Source: Sindora glabra
Lineage: Eukaryota > Streptophyta > Magnoliopsida > Fabales > Fabaceae
Length of the DNA: 64,000 nucleotides
NCBI GenBank assembly: GCA_020226215.1
Contig: CM035233.1
Coordinates: 33,998,027 to 34,062,026 of the forward strand
Reading direction: 5' to 3'
The notes under the pieces were generated by a model. The model saw only the letters and a program-made list of their open reading frames with translations. It ran no database searches and was not told where the DNA came from. Positions 13,253 through 25,170 of this stretch are shown here, piece after piece. Within the stretch, counting starts at the first letter, position 1, and every line of letters begins with the position of its first letter. The translations under genes and the position numbers were made by a program.

Positions 13253-13792
13253 GGTAAATGTTTCATCTCAAACATTAATCATGATTTTTGCTATTTTGAA
13301 AAAAGGCTAGTCAAGAATAATAGGGGAAAGAACCTTAGATATCTCAATTTTTATCTTGAAGATATAAAAATTTACTAAAAATTGAATTCATTAACCTCCA
13401 TTAAAATATCCTTAATAACACCTAAGAGATAAATGTTAGATCTATTTGCTAATTAAATAAATACCTTTGTTTGTTGCAAAAGTCCTAGATTTAAATCATT
13501 AAAAATAAAAAAGGTATAACATTAATTAAAGCTCTTAAGTTTAGCATAGCATGCTCAATTTCAATTTTTCTTATAACACATGGAATGATGAATATGCTTA
13601 GATCTTTGTATTTTTCTTAGTAATTTTCTCTAAATGATGGAAAATACATTCATCCCCATACTTACTTTCTCATTATACCTTAATTTTTTTATTGATGCAT
13701 AAATTTTTTAGAAAATTAGCATATCTCAAAATCTATTTTATCAAATGTGGTGAAGGTATGTTAACTTCTATTTTACTAAAAGAATAAAAAAT
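13253..13792 (-). pseudogene. Athila-like aspartic protease segment (copy C)
   Basis: On the minus strand, the region reads IEVNIPSPHLIK, then ILRYANFLKNLCINK, and then LNLRALINVIP at about 13545-13513, matching the Athila gag-protease junction and protease core. Athila proteases normally carry an Asp in the DLGAS-type motif; here that position is Asn (codon at 13539-13541). Several stops interrupt it. It follows gag directly and runs into region X, as in the other two copies. It would be inactive as it stands. Confidence 0.65.
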
Positions 13793-15300
13793 CTATTTTT
13801 CTTTCTCAATTTTCTTTAGTGGAATAAATCTTGTTAAAAAAGGAAAGGGAATGGAAAATTTTGTGGGATTTAGGGGTTTAGGGAAAGAAATTACCTTACT
13901 TTGGTCATGTATTTCCTCTTTTTCTAGTTGCTTCTTCTTGATTTCTTCTAGTTGATTGCTTACTTCTTCGGAAGATAAAGGCTTATCAACTTGCTTATTA
14001 CTCTTAAGCATATGGTATTCACAACTTTCTTACCCTTTATATTGCTAGAAAAAGGTTAACTTAATCCTTGTGCTTTAAGCTCACTTATGGTAAAAGATAA
14101 TTTGCCAATCTAAGTTTACAAGTTAGTAATTGTGGCTTCTGTTCTTTGCTAAGATTACAATTCATTTATAGCCATTTCCTTAACCAATTCTTTAAAAGAT
14201 AATTAAGAAAAAGTTAAATTTGAATCCAGTATAAGAATAGAATTAGATGGAATTCTATTATAGGGAGGATCATACTAATCTTGGCTAGAATTAGAGCCAT
14301 ATCTAAAATTTTAATGCTCTTTAACCAAATTTTTGATTTAGTTGTTATTGCTAGTACTAGTGTTAAGGTTTTTCAAGAAATATGTCTATTACATAGGCTT
14401 GAGGTTGATACTAATCATCTTGCAATATGGGATAGGAATCAATAGGATGAGTTAGACATGAGCAAATATTATAAAGTCTAGTGGAAATAGGAATTTGGAC
14501 TTACTACAATCTTATAGCCATCCATCTAACTTAAAAAGTTAATTCATCCAATCTATGTTCTACTCTTTGCTAGTTTGAATGAGAGAAATTCACTTCATGC
14601 ATACCTCTAATAGCAATAATAATTCTAGTTTCAAATTATTAGGAGTTTGCTGCCATCTTAGCTATTAAATCCCTTACTACTATAGGAGTTTTATCTACTA
14701 ATGCTCTTCCACTTGCAACATTAATCATACTCCTATCCATAGGCAAAAGTCCTTCATAAAAATACTAAATTAGGAGTTATTCATTAATTTCATGGTATAA
14801 ACAGCTTAAGCACAGGTTCTTGAATCTCTTCTAATATTTATATAATGTCTAACTAATTATTTGCCTTATGCCACATATTTCTTTTCTAATAGCAGTAACT
14901 CTTGAATCATGGAAAAACTTTTTAAGGAACAACCTTTTCATATCATTTTAGTAAGTGATAGAACCTAGTTATAAGAAGTATAACCAATCTTTAGCTGCAT
15001 CAATAAATAAGAAAGGAAATGCCCTCAATTTGATGTGGTCTTTTAAAATGCTATAAGGCATCATGGTTAAGTAAATCATATGAAACTTTTTCAAGTGCTT
15101 ATAAAGATCCTCACTACAAAACCATGAAATCTCAAAAGCAAATGTATTAGTCTAGATTTAAGCTCAAATTCAGCATTAGGTCTAAGACATTAGATGCTTA
15201 AAGGTTGGTAAGTAATATTAAGGGGCAGCTAATTCCTTCGATGTCCTATTATTAGCCATATTTTCTAAATTGTCTATAGGATCAAAATGAGAGGGTAAGG
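13793..15300 (-). pseudogene. Athila-like gag pseudogene (copy C)
   Basis: Translated minus-strand pieces match the Athila gag core: EDLYKHLKKFHMIYLTMMP, DHIKLRAFPFL, DAAKDWLYFL, NDMKRLFLKKFFHDSR (about 15120-14900). The C-terminal tail is the frame 14011-13793, beginning MLKSNKQVDKPL, which corresponds to the LRSGK-type tail of this family. The gag would form the virus-like particle; here it carries many in-frame stops and is dead. The start is uncertain because the N-terminus is degraded; DNLENMA-like residues at about 15280 mark the upstream limit I can see. Confidence 0.75.
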
Positions 15301-15948
15301 ATGCTATAACCGCCTATATCTTTAGTCTTACAAAGAAAATGAAAAGCCCAACCTATTTCAAAATTAAATTCTAACAATTCAATAGCAATTGTCATAGTCA
15401 TGCATTACACCACATTAAACTACATAGGATAAAATTATAAAAATATTGAAATACTAAAACATTAGTACAAGATGAAAAATCACTCAAAACACATATAATT
15501 AACCTATAACTATGCAAAACCTATAAATGCAACAAAAATTAAAATAAAAAATAAAAAATAGTCTAAATGATAGAATTTAGCTAAAAAATAAGGCATTTCA
15601 TGAACAACATGACTAAGATAATCCTTGATTAGAAAAATATTTTCTACTATCACAAAAAATTTCAACTTAATCAGAACCAACTACTTTGACACCTATTTAG
15701 AAAGGGTAGGAAATAAAATGTATAGCTTATTTAGATAAGCCAAAAACATCTAATAAAATGTAAAATGAAGTAATATATGATGAAAAAGGATGAAATGAAG
15801 TGGAAGAATATGCAATAGTTAAATAATGCTAGAAAATACAAAAAAGTGATAGATACTATAAAATGCAAGGAAACATTAATAAATGAAAAAAATGAATGTT
15901 ATGTAATACACAACTAGTAAAAGAAGAGAAAGGATGAATTCAAATGGA

Positions 15949-15966
15949 TCCTTAACAATAGTACCA
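15949..15966 (-). other. Decayed primer-binding site, tRNA-Asp type (copy C)
   Basis: The minus strand reads TGGTACTATTGTTAAGGA. It differs from the complement of plant tRNA-Asp(GTC) 3' end, TGGCGCCGTTGCCGGGGA, only by C-to-T and G-to-A changes. It lies 6 bases downstream of the LTR end, as expected for Athila. Confidence 0.75.
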
Positions 15967-15972
15967 AAACGT

Positions 15973-17541
15973 TGATACATGTTGGAACACACTAAAATTA
16001 AATATTATTAGTTTAATAAAGAGTTTTGCTGCAAAAGGTAACAAACCAAGTCGAATCTCTAATGATTTACTTAATATATCTTTTCTTAATGATTTGCTAA
16101 TTATAATTACTAGATTATTTAAGCTTTCTATGCACTAAAAATAAAAAAAAGAAATGCAAATAGAAGTGAAATAGAAATACAGATAGAATACAGATAAAAT
16201 GAACACAAAACCAAGGTAAGGGTTTTTTATTTGAAATTAAAACAAATGTACTAAACAAAATGAAATATAAAAGTAAAATAAAAATAAATTCAATATAGTA
16301 AAATAGTTGATCTAAGAATTTAAGAGCTTTGAGTATAAATTAATTATAAATTATAAAATATTTGACCATTCAAGTTAATTTTTAATCTTGAATTATTTGA
16401 AAATCTTATAATAATTCATAAATCTTACATTAGATAACTATTTAAGATTTAATCAATTAAGATTAACAGAATTAAATAACTACAATAATTTGTAAAGGCA
16501 AATTAAAATTGATTTAAGAATAGAATTCAATTAAATTGAAGGATTAAACCACAAATCTCTGATTTAATCTTTCAATCCTTTGTCTCCACATGAAAAATTA
16601 TGATTAGCCAATAATAATTCAATATAAAAATAGATAAACATTAGAAATTATAAGGGTAAATATAAATTATACCAAATCAACATTCAATTAATACAATTCT
16701 AAGTAATCAGCATAAAGAATTAGGGAAATAGGAAAAATTAATTAGAAGAAGTTAACATCAAAGCTTAGGATTTGATAATCTAGATAGAGATGAGCTTTAA
16801 AATTATTGAATTAATTAGAAATTTAGCCTTCCATGATTGAAGAAGAAACTTGAAAAAAAGATAGAAGTTATCTTTGCTAAATTATATAGGAGTAAAAGTG
16901 TTTTTACCTTTAGAGACACAACCTTATATCTAACTTTCTAATCTCTAAAATCTAATAAACTTCTAAAGATTATAAAGAATAGAGCCTCATTAATTTTAGA
17001 AGTCCAGAACATATTTTACAAAACAATATACTATAAGAGTTTCAACAGTAAAATTTTAAAGATTTGATTTCTACCTAATGTAAAACCACCAAAACTATAT
17101 AGTTTTGCTAAACTCGAAACGTAAAAGTTATAAGTTTGGATCTTAGAAAACTTTAGGTGCTAGTTTCTCCTTGATTGGACCTTTAGAGTTCTAAATATGA
17201 CTCAAAATTTGAAATTAGCTTAGTTGAGACAAAAATAAAGCTTTAACTTTTTGGCTAAATTAAACTGTCCAAACATTTAAACTGGGCTTTAACTAAAAGT
17301 TATAAGGATTTCTTTTAGCTTTCCAAGAATATAAAGATTAGCCAAATTTAATATCCAAAACTTAAGATATAGACAAAAACTTAAAATAGTGTAAAAATTC
17401 ATCATTAATCAAATAATTTCAAATCATTGTAAAACTAATCCCAAATTACATAACAAGGCTAATTTTTTAAAATTAAGCATATGTAACATACTAAGAGGCA
17501 TAAAATAGGAGAAAATAATATAGAAAAAGTTTTCCACATCA
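15973..17541 (-). repeat. 5' LTR of Athila copy C
   Basis: On the minus strand the LTR starts TGATGTGGAAAAC at 17541 and ends GTATCA at 15973, about 1.57 kb. It aligns along its length with the LTRs of copy B (36021-37614), including the AGAAAGCTTA-type block, a GATTTGGTATAAT block and the terminal region next to the primer site. The divergence is large, so it represents a related subfamily. Confidence 0.75.
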
Positions 17542-17544
17542 AGA

Positions 17545-17858
17545 GGTGAAGATGATTGGACTTGACTTGATAATAGATACAATGAATAGAGTTAAAACCA
17601 TTAGAGAGTGATTATATGTAACTCAAGATAAGAGAAGTCTTATGCTGATACATACAAACAAGAACTGGGATTCTAAGAACTAATAAAAGATAAGAAAATA
17701 AAATTAGCACTAAGGTATGTTAGGCCTTATCTAATAAATAAAAAGGTTGGTAAGGTAGCATATTAGTTAGATTTATCAAAAAGCATGAAAGTAGTACACC
17801 CTATCTTTCATGTATCAATGCTACAAGAGTATATTTTGACTCCTAAATGAATCCACTA
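17545..17858 (+). pseudogene. Chromovirus (Tekay-like) integrase C-terminal fragment
   Basis: The frame reads YADTYKQELGF, then KLALRYVRPYLI, KVGKVAY, and MKVVHPIFHVSMLQEYI. This is the characteristic C-terminal part of chromoviral integrase, where GKVAY and HPVFHVSML-type motifs precede the chromodomain. One stop interrupts KVGKVAY-LDL and another follows ELGF. No chromodomain follows: the match ends near 17855 at the Athila copy A LTR remnant. The upstream end abuts the copy C LTR at 17541. The rest of this element is not seen in the window on this strand. Confidence 0.75.
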
Positions 17859-17860
17859 AT

Positions 17861-18278
17861 CCAATATTTTTTTCACATTCATAGGATAGGAGTGCATTTA
17901 TATTTTTGCTTCATGAATATGATATTTTTTTGCCATTTCTAATTTTAGTAAGATATGGACATTATTATATTTAAATTAGTCACATGTTATGGTTAAACTA
18001 CATTTATAATTTGTATGTTTGCTACTCATTTAAGGGTATTCATCAATTAAATGTTCAAATTAAAAACTAAATCATTGAGTCCAAATATGAAAGCTTTGGA
18101 CTTGATTTCTCTCACCTACTATTTTATATCTAATTTACTTTAAATTTCTTTTTAAAAAAACTTCTTTATATTTTATTTTGTTAATTGACTTTATTCCCTT
18201 GGGTTTGACCTAGACTTGCCCTTGCTATGGTTTTGTGCAATTTTGGTTGTTAGTTTTGATATGAAACAATGCACATCA
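17861..18278 (+). repeat. Truncated 5' LTR of Athila copy A
   Basis: The segment ends ...GCACATCA six bases before the primer site. It contains CCTTGGGTTTGACCTAGACTTGCCC (18199-18223 region), similar to the TCGGG-TTCGA-type U5 tract of Athila LTRs. It does not align well to the copy B and C LTRs, so it represents another subfamily. The upstream limit is a guess set by the end of the integrase fragment. Confidence 0.5.
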
Positions 18279-18284
18279 AAATTT

Positions 18285-18302
18285 TGGTATTGTTGTGAAA
18301 GA
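18285..18302 (+). other. Decayed primer-binding site, tRNA-Asp type (copy A)
   Basis: The sequence reads TGGTATTGTTGTGAAAGA. Against TGGCGCCGTTGCCGGGGA it shows eight C-to-T or G-to-A changes and one transversion. Its position just after the LTR end supports the call. Confidence 0.7.
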
Positions 18303-18587
18303 TTAGCTAAGCAGTTTGTAAATAATTTTATTTGTTTTAACTTTTTTTAGTTTATTTTTTTATTTGTATTTTTCATTTTTTTTGTTAGGTAAGGTTTTTT
18401 GTGGAATTTGGCCATAAAATTTGGTAGTCCACCATTTGTTAATCTTATGATAAAAAAAGCCTTATTTATGTAGGTGTTGTCACATTTTTTGGCTAAAAAA
18501 TACTATTTGTTATCTCTCTAGTATTTTTAATGGTTTACTAAATTTTTTAGAATTTTTATTTTAACTTATTTTTAGTTTTTTTAATGC

Positions 18588-20339
18588 ATGACTAGGTCTT
18601 CTTGTGATGTCATATTGAGTGCTGATCCTAAAATTGAAAGAACTTTACATAAATTAAGAAGAAATCATAGATTAGATTTTAACAACATGGCTAGCAATAA
18701 TAATAATAGAACTTTGAAAGAACTTGCTACCTCTAATGTTACTTATTAGCCTTCATGCATTCAATATAATGATCTTAATGCTCCTTTTGACTTAAAATAT
18801 GGATCAACATATTTATTACCCACTTTTTATGGCCTTGTAAAGGAAGATCCTCATAACCATCTCAAAGATTTCTATGTGATATATAGCAGCATGAAACCTT
18901 AAGGCATATCAAAAGAGTATATTAAATTGTAGGCTTTTCCTTTTTATTTGGCTTACTTAGCCAAGGATTAGCTCTATTGCCTTCCTTCTTGCTTTGTCAC
19001 TATATGGCATGACAAGAAGAGGCTTTTCCTAGAGAAATGCTTCCTTTCCTTTAGAGCAATAAATATTAGGAAGGAAATATGTGGCATCCAACAATTCAAT
19101 GAAGGAAAGTCTTTATGAACATTAGGAGAGGTTCAAAAGACTATATGCTGGTTGTTCTTACCATCGAATCCTAGACTAGTTGTTGATTGAATATTGTTAT
19201 GAAGGGTTCTTACTAATTATTAAGAGAATATTTGATGTTACTAGTGGTAAAGCATTAGTTAATAAAACCCCTAGTGCTACTTGGGATTTAATTTCAAATA
19301 TGGCTACTAATTCTCAATAGTTTGGTAGTAAAAGAAATTTCAAACTTTAGAGACTAAATGAAGTTAGGACATCTAGTGTTGAGAGACAATTGGCATATTT
19401 GACATCTTGGGTCTAGAAAATAGTTGTAATTGTCTCTCAAATAGGAAAACCAAAAATATGTGGTATCTATTCTAATTTTAAGCATCTTACTATTATGTGT
19501 CCAACTTTACAAGATGATGACTCCACTTGATAAGCTAATGTCATATCAAGATTTCTAGCAAAATTCTAGTACAAAAGTGATCCTTTTTCCTTATTATACA
19601 ATCCTAAATGGAGGGATCACCTAAACATAAGATATGACAACACTTCTGGACAAAATTAGTACACTCTTGTATATAAAAAAATTTCAGTTAGTCATGCACC
19701 TAATCCAAAAACATCATTAGAATATCTTCTTAAGACTTTAGCTACCAATGTTATCCGATTTTAGCAAGAAACTAGAGCAAGCATAAAAATTTTAACGAAT
19801 TAGATAGGATAGCTTGCTTCTTTAGTAAACAGATTAAAAGTGCAAAGTTTTAGCAATAAGCTTCCTTCACAAATTGAATCAATCTAAGGAATAAGGAAGT
19901 TATCAATGTTATTGAGCTTCGAATTGGCAAGCAAGTTAAGATCCGTTCTTCTTTACAACTAGCAAAGAGCTACAAGGATCATCTAGAAAAAGCAATAAAA
20001 CATAAAGAAGGTAAGGTACATTCTATCCGTACACTTTCACCTCCTATTGATTTTTCTATCACTTTTCGTTTTCCAAGCAGACTTATGAAGCCAAAAAAGG
20101 TTAAATAGGAAAAATATATTTTTGGTCCTTTTAGGAAAGTTAAAGTTAATATACCCTTACTAGATTTGATAAAAATGATTCCAAGGTATGCTAACTTTCT
20201 AAAAATTTTATACATTAATAAGAGAAAATTAAAGGATAATGAGAAAGTAAATGTAAAGGAAAATATCTCTTCTATCATTCAAAGAAAATTATTAAGAAAA
20301 TGCAAAGATCTAAACATATTCACCATTCTATGTGTTAGA
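18588..20339 (+). pseudogene. Athila-like gag pseudogene (copy A)
   Basis: From the ATG at 18588 the translation begins MTRSSCDVILSADPKIERTL, then NNMASNNNNRTLKELA, followed by the Athila gag core: CIQYNDLNAPFDLKYGS, YLLPTFYGLVKEDPHNHLKD, and further on KRLFLEKC and NIRKEICGIQQF. The C-terminal part includes NIPLLDLIKMIPRYANFL and INKRKLKDNEK (about 20147-20250), the gag-protease linker of this family. Gag would assemble the particle. Stops replace several conserved residues (often CAG or TGG turned to TAG), so it is not functional. The frame on the opposite strand at 19979-20278 is a shadow of this segment. Confidence 0.8.
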
Positions 20340-20660
20340 GGGTAAACCAAAATTGAGTATAACATGCTAAATTTAGGAGCTTCAATTAATGTCATGCCTC
20401 CTTTTATTTACAATGCATTAAATTTAGATCCTTTGAAACCAACAAAGGTGATTATGCTACTAACAAATATATCTAATACTTACTCCTTGGGTATTCTTAA
20501 GGATGTTTAAGTATAGGTTGATGGATTAATTTCTCCAACAAATTTCTACACTTTGAAGATGGAAAATGAGACATCCAAGGCACCATTCCTAATCATTCTT
20601 AGTTATATTTTTTAAGAAATAATGGGAACCATGATTAATGTTTGAGATGAAACATTAGCC
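20340..20660 (+). pseudogene. Athila-like aspartic protease segment (copy A)
   Basis: The frame reads MLNLGASINVMP (from 20364), then YNALNLDPLKPTKV and SNTYSLGILKDV, and ends with TLAMEFNSVIAKFDIF. This matches the Athila protease core and its downstream MEFDG-type strand. The expected catalytic Asp of DLGAS is Asn (codon AAT at 20370-20372). Two or more stops interrupt the frame. It precedes region X without any reverse transcriptase. Confidence 0.75.
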
Positions 20661-21160
20661 ATGGAATTTAATAGTGTAATTGCCAAGTTTGATATTTTTA
20701 AGGTCATACAACATTCTAGTAATAATTCTATGTCCTTTGTTAACATTTTATAGCCTTTAATGCACAATGCTTTTCATTCTATTTTTTTTAATAGTTTTAA
20801 TTATGCTATTTATGATGTTGCTAATTTTGATCGTATTTTTGAATTTTCTATTCACCAACAAAACTTAAATTTTTAGAAGAAAAATAGTGCATTCTTAGTA
20901 ATTGTTTTAGTTATTTTACTGATCTTATTGAATTTATTATCCATGATGCTTCTAAACTTTCAAGAAAAAGTGATTTAAGAATAGCATTTAGAGAATATGT
21001 GTTGGATAGTCACAAATTGCAAAGGCCCCTCTTGTTGAAAAACATAAAGGTTAGCACTTGCAAGATAAAGAAAGTAATAGTTCATGATTTAGGTCCTGGT
21101 TGAAGAAAAGTTGAAATTATATCTAGTCAAAGATGTTAAAAAAAGACACTTTTTGGGAGG
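20661..21160 (+). pseudogene. Conserved unknown region X, short form (copy A)
   Basis: After the protease segment the frames contain FNYAIYDVANFD, then CFSYFTDLIEFIIHDASK, RKSDLRIAFREYVLDS, and finally KKTLFGR-type residues leading into the spacer. The second and third blocks align with copy C (FTNHIKFIIQDD, KGDLRITLREIMLND) and copy B (FDDHVEFVLLDD, NNLIIAPREDD). The NVVH...DSH...CKDSD block present in B and C is missing here, so about 250 bases appear deleted. A frameshift near 20915 separates the two parts. Function is unknown. Confidence 0.55.
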
Positions 21161-22274
21161 TAACCTAAGTCTTTTACATTTGCATTTTATTTCCTTCTCT
21201 TTTACTTTAGTTGTTCTTTATCTTTCTTAATGTTAATATGCTTTACATTAAGGGTAATATAAATTTTAAGTGTGAGATAAGGAAATTTATGATTTCTTTT
21301 GTGTTTTCTTTTAAGTTTTCATATTTTTTAATCTTTTTTATCAGAAAAAGTGTGTTTTTCCCACTTGTTTTGATTCTTTTTATGCCATTTTAGTTGCTTT
21401 CCATTGATGGAGATTTTTCTTTTTCATGAGTAAAATTTAATTGAAGTTAATAGAGTTCATAACATGATTGAATGAATTATTTTGCTTCTTAAAATTAATT
21501 GGTGTAGTGATAGATTTTGAATTAGTAAATTCAATTTGGCAGCATGACTTTCCTTGATTTATGCTTCTTAGTATTTATGCTCCCTTATTCCCCTATTTCA
21601 ACATAATAAAAGTGTTATAACATTATTAAGGGGATTCAAAAGAAAAGAAAAAAAAAGCAATTGAATCAAAAGAAAAGCAAAAGTAAAAATCAAAAGAATA
21701 AATCAAAGATATAAAAAAAGAGAAGAATAAAAGAAAAGGAAAAAGTAAAAAAGAAATATAAATAAAAAAGAAAAGGAAAGTCATAGAAAATGTATGACAA
21801 ACAAAGTTGTTTGTGTATTGGTTTCCTTACATTTACTTAAACTTTTCATTGCTTCTTTCATTAGTTTCAATATTCCATTTTTAGTTTATTAGTTCCATTC
21901 TTGTTTCTCTAATTCTTATTGCATTTGAATTTTTTCTTCATTTCCTTTTCTTGTTCCTTTGATTTTGCTATTTGACCTCATTTGTTGAAATATTGGATTT
22001 TATTTATGATAATTGATTGTCATAATTGGTGAATTTTGTTGATTATGTCTTCCTAGTTTCCAAAGAAACTTAAGAACGAAAAGAGTGAAAAATGAAAAAA
22101 AGTAAGAGAGTATAAGCTTATTTGAAGGAAATGCCTTAAAGTTAAAGTGCAAACATAAAGTAAAGTACCTTTATATTAAGTAAGAAGAGTGCTCTTATAA
22201 GGTCTCACTCTATTCTAACCTTTTCTTGCAAAACCCTTTAAGATGTAGAAATGAAGTATAAATAATATTTAGTC
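21161..22274 (+). other. Athila copy A 3' spacer
   Basis: Non-coding spacer aligned with 44521-45977 of copy B and 8560-9931 of copy C. It begins at a GGGAGGTAACC-like block typical of the end of Athila coding regions and contains a purine-rich AAAAGAAAAG tract at 21640-21790. The 60-codon frame at 21211-21393 is low-complexity and not a gene. No 3' LTR was found before 22275. Confidence 0.6.
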
Positions 22275-23717
22275 TGCTGGAAATCGCGCATCATACATGT
22301 ACAACGGAATAAAATTTTGCACGATTTCCACCAAGGATCCATGAGAATTTAGAACGCCATAGATTAGGGATTAGGGTTTATACCTTTCGGCCAAAATCTT
22401 CTGTCCGCTGCACAGCAAATTTGATCTGCTCTCCAAATCACGAACCAGAATAGAAACTCGAAGATTAGATCACCAGTACAGTGTTTATGTGATTGCACCT
22501 CTGTGGTATCCACACGAACCCGTGAATCACCGATGAATATCCACTACACACACCGGTTGGAATTAGTCTCCTTACACCTCGTAGTGCTAGCTACGCCTCT
22601 TCAAGGGTTTTGGTCAAGGAGAGGTGCTAAGGTTTTCTATGCCTTTTTGGGGTGCATGAATAATGATAGCAAATCTATTATTACCCAACAAGCCTATTTA
22701 AATAGGTGCATAGAAAAACTTAACCTATTTGGGCTTTATTCCACGTACAATTATAGGCTTATTATTGGGCCTTATAATTATAACATAAATTCTCAAATAT
22801 TAAGCCCAAACAATTTAGTCCATTAATTTCAAATTCACTTGGCTCTAAGTGTGCGACCCTACAGGCTCTCATTACGTGGGCAATGACCATTAATCATATT
22901 AATGATCATAAACAATGATTAGTGTCTAGCAACACATCATTGTCACCCAAGTAATGAGAAAGTTGGTGATTTGACTAAACCTTTACACGTGATCATCACT
23001 TATGTCCTTTTGTCCTATACATCTAGATTGAGCACGAGACATGGACCGTGTCATTCCCATATAGCCCAACCTTAAGGTTTCTTGATTCCTAAGTAAGCTG
23101 ACTGAAACAAATGTAATTGACATCTCATATCAATTTATTTGAGCATGGCCATGCATTTTCTCAGCTTTACTTAATCAAGGGGCCCATAGATGTTACTCCT
23201 GTTATATAGGAGGGACAAATCCCATCTTGATCACACAAACCCCTCCGCATGATATGTGACATATCCAATATCTACCCTTGCATTCACTTAACCATTAGTG
23301 ACATAGAATAGTATCAAAATATGAAACTAACATGTAGGGAACCTTGGTGATCTCAAGTCAAAGGACCATATTAATAATGATCACTAAGAACCACTTATGA
23401 CACTCATATAACGATCCATGTAGTGTTCTTAATATGGGTCGGTCCAGTATACTAGTTCTCTAACTTGTACTCATGTGTAAACTTAATATCCCATATAAGT
23501 CTTCACACATGCTAGTCTTAACATATCAAAGCAACCTAATCCACAATGATATATGACTAGGGACATTTAAGAATACAATTATTCTAAGGTTATTATTATA
23601 ATTGAATATATTACGCAGACAATATATATAAATATAATAATTAAAATTGCCATTAAAATAATATGATTCAAAATTACAATCACCAATATGATTGATTTTA
23701 GGGCATATACACTAACA
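22275..23717 (-). mobile_element. Solo LTR, TGTTAGTG family (subfamily 1)
   Basis: On the minus strand the LTR runs from TGTTAGTGTATATGCCC (right end 23717) to the TGCTGG complement at 22275, about 1.44 kb. It aligns with the inverted copy 42513-43886 and with 48722-50146. The target duplication is imperfect (TAGTC on the left, GTCCA on the right), consistent with a small deletion at the right side. It lies between Athila copy A and the Reina-like element. The frame 22503-22826 is inside this LTR and is not a gene. Confidence 0.8.
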
Positions 23718-23929
23718 GTCCATTCTTAGAACTCTACAACAACAAGTGGAAGGAATAAGTTTAAGGTTTTGTAAAGTAGAAAATAGACTTGTAGAGCTGA
23801 GGGAGAAATGAGGTAAAAAGAGAGAAAGAAAAAAATGAAAAAAACTTTGAAGATGAGGAGGTAGGTAGTTATGATAGGAGGAAGTGAAGTTTCTTATGAA
23901 TCTAAAAGAAATGAAAAAAGAAGAGGTGA

Positions 23930-24735
23930 ATGGTGGAATGAGAGAAAAGAAAGTGATAGGCCAAAAGAAGATTGAATTGATTCTAGACTTAATGACATCA
24001 ATATAAAGATTCCTTCATTTCGAGGCAAGAATAATCTAGAGGCTCATTTAGAATTATAAAAAAAAGGAATTGATTTTTGCTTGCCACAACTATTTTGAAG
24101 AGTTCACCAACTATGCTTTCATTTGGTGGAATTAAATCATGGCTAATGTTTGAAGGAACTATGAAAGGCTAATAAGAATTTAGGAGGAGTTAAAGTTTTT
24201 CATGTGAAAATTATTCATTCCAAGTCATTACTATAGAGAATTATATCAAAAATCAAAGTCTTACTCAAACGTCTAAAAGCATTGAAGAATAGTATTAAGA
24301 GATGGAGATTACCATAATCAGAGCTAATATAGAAGAATACTAAGAAGTTACTATGGCTAGATCTCCATGGCTTGAATAAAAACATTGCCAACATAGTGGA
24401 GCTTTAACATTATGTAAATTTGGAAGAAATGGTATATATGGCTATGAAAATAGAAAAATAACTCAAGAAAAAGAGTTCTTCTAAGTCTGGTCTTTATTCT
24501 AGTGTTTCATGGAAACTATGGGATAAAAAGGTTGAAAATAAAAAGGACAAAGTCATCACGTACAAGGTTGAATCATTATCTAAACTTAAAGTAGAAGAAT
24601 CTAATAGCAAAAGAAAAATTGAAATGCCTTAAAGACATGATAATATCCAATGCTTTAGATGCTTAAGGGTGTGGCCATATTTCTAGTGAGTAGCCTAATA
24701 AGAGAGCGATCATAATAAAAGAAAATAGAGAGATA
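23930..24735 (+). pseudogene. Reina-like gag pseudogene
   Basis: Plus-strand pieces read DINIKIPSFRGKNNLEAHLE (near 23997), matching the KIPxFxGKNDPEAYLEWE core of Reina-type gag. Later pieces include IIRANIEEY-like and LNKNIANIVELXHYVNLEEM-like residues (about 24320-24430). A broken zinc knuckle starts QCFRC at about 24650, with GCGHIS in the next frame. Gag packages the RNA. Multiple stops and frameshifts make this a relic. Confidence 0.7.
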
Positions 24736-25170
24736 ATGTCCACTAGTGATAATAAAGAAGAATTATCTCATTGCATAGAAAAAAGTGGTGAAGAGTTTGA
24801 AAGTACCATAAATGGTGATGCTTTAGTGGTTAAGAAAGCATTGATTGTTCAAAATAAGGAAGAGAATGAAAATCAAAAGAAAAAATATCTTTCATACTTA
24901 ATGCCAAGTTATGGGAAAATTTTACAACTTGATCATTGATAATGGTACTTGTGCCAATATGGATAGCATCATCATGGTTAAAAAATTAAATTTGCTTACC
25001 TTGAAACATTCCACACCTTACAAATTACAATGGCTAAATAATAGTGGGGAGGTTAGAATGACCAAGCAAATGTTAGGTACATTTACTATTGGTAAATATC
25101 ATGATAAGGTATTATGTGATATGGTTCTTTTGCATGCTTGTCATGTATTACTTGGGAGACCATGATAGTT
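24736..25170 (+). pseudogene. Reina-like aspartic protease segment, frameshifted
   Basis: Two overlapping frames carry the domain. The first (24736-24939) begins MSTSDNKEELSHC and contains GDALVVKKALIVQ, the linker before protease. The second (24911-25165) holds the active-site region IIDNGTCANMDS, where the family normally has DGGSC-N, followed by KLNLLTLKHSTPYKLQW, GEVRMTKQ and CHVLLGRP, the conserved end of the domain. A frameshift between 24911 and 24939 separates them. The catalytic Asp is kept but Gly is replaced by Asn. Confidence 0.8.

Larger units (their letters stand above)
8560..17541 (-). mobile_element. Athila-like Ty3/gypsy element (copy C), non-autonomous, 3' truncated
   Basis: Reading on the minus strand, the order is 5' LTR (15973-17541), primer-binding site (15949-15966), gag (about 15300-13793), protease segment (13792-13253), conserved unknown region X (13252-12600), then the Athila-type 3' spacer (9931-8560), which aligns with 45600-45850 of copy B in reverse complement. 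No reverse transcriptase, RNase H or integrase lies between X and the spacer. A solo LTR of another family (9932-12499) interrupts it at the start of the spacer; bridging the shared CTAAG restores similarity to copies A and B. No 3' LTR was found, so the 3' end is lost near 8560. All reading frames are broken by stops and frameshifts. Confidence 0.8.
17861..22274 (+). mobile_element. Athila-like element (copy A), non-autonomous, LTRs incomplete
   Basis: Plus-strand order: truncated 5' LTR (17861-18278), tRNA-Asp-type primer site (18285-18302), gag (18588-20339), protease segment (20340-20660), region X (20661-21160) and a long 3' spacer (21161-22274) with a purine-rich tract at 21640-21790. 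As in copies B and C, nothing resembling reverse transcriptase, RNase H or integrase lies between protease and spacer. The 3' LTR is not found; a copia-type solo LTR begins at 22275. All frames are heavily interrupted. Confidence 0.75.

Noticed and set aside
22503..22826. 107-codon plus-strand frame
   Set aside because: It is entirely within the inverted solo LTR 22275-23717 and is broken in the related LTR copies.
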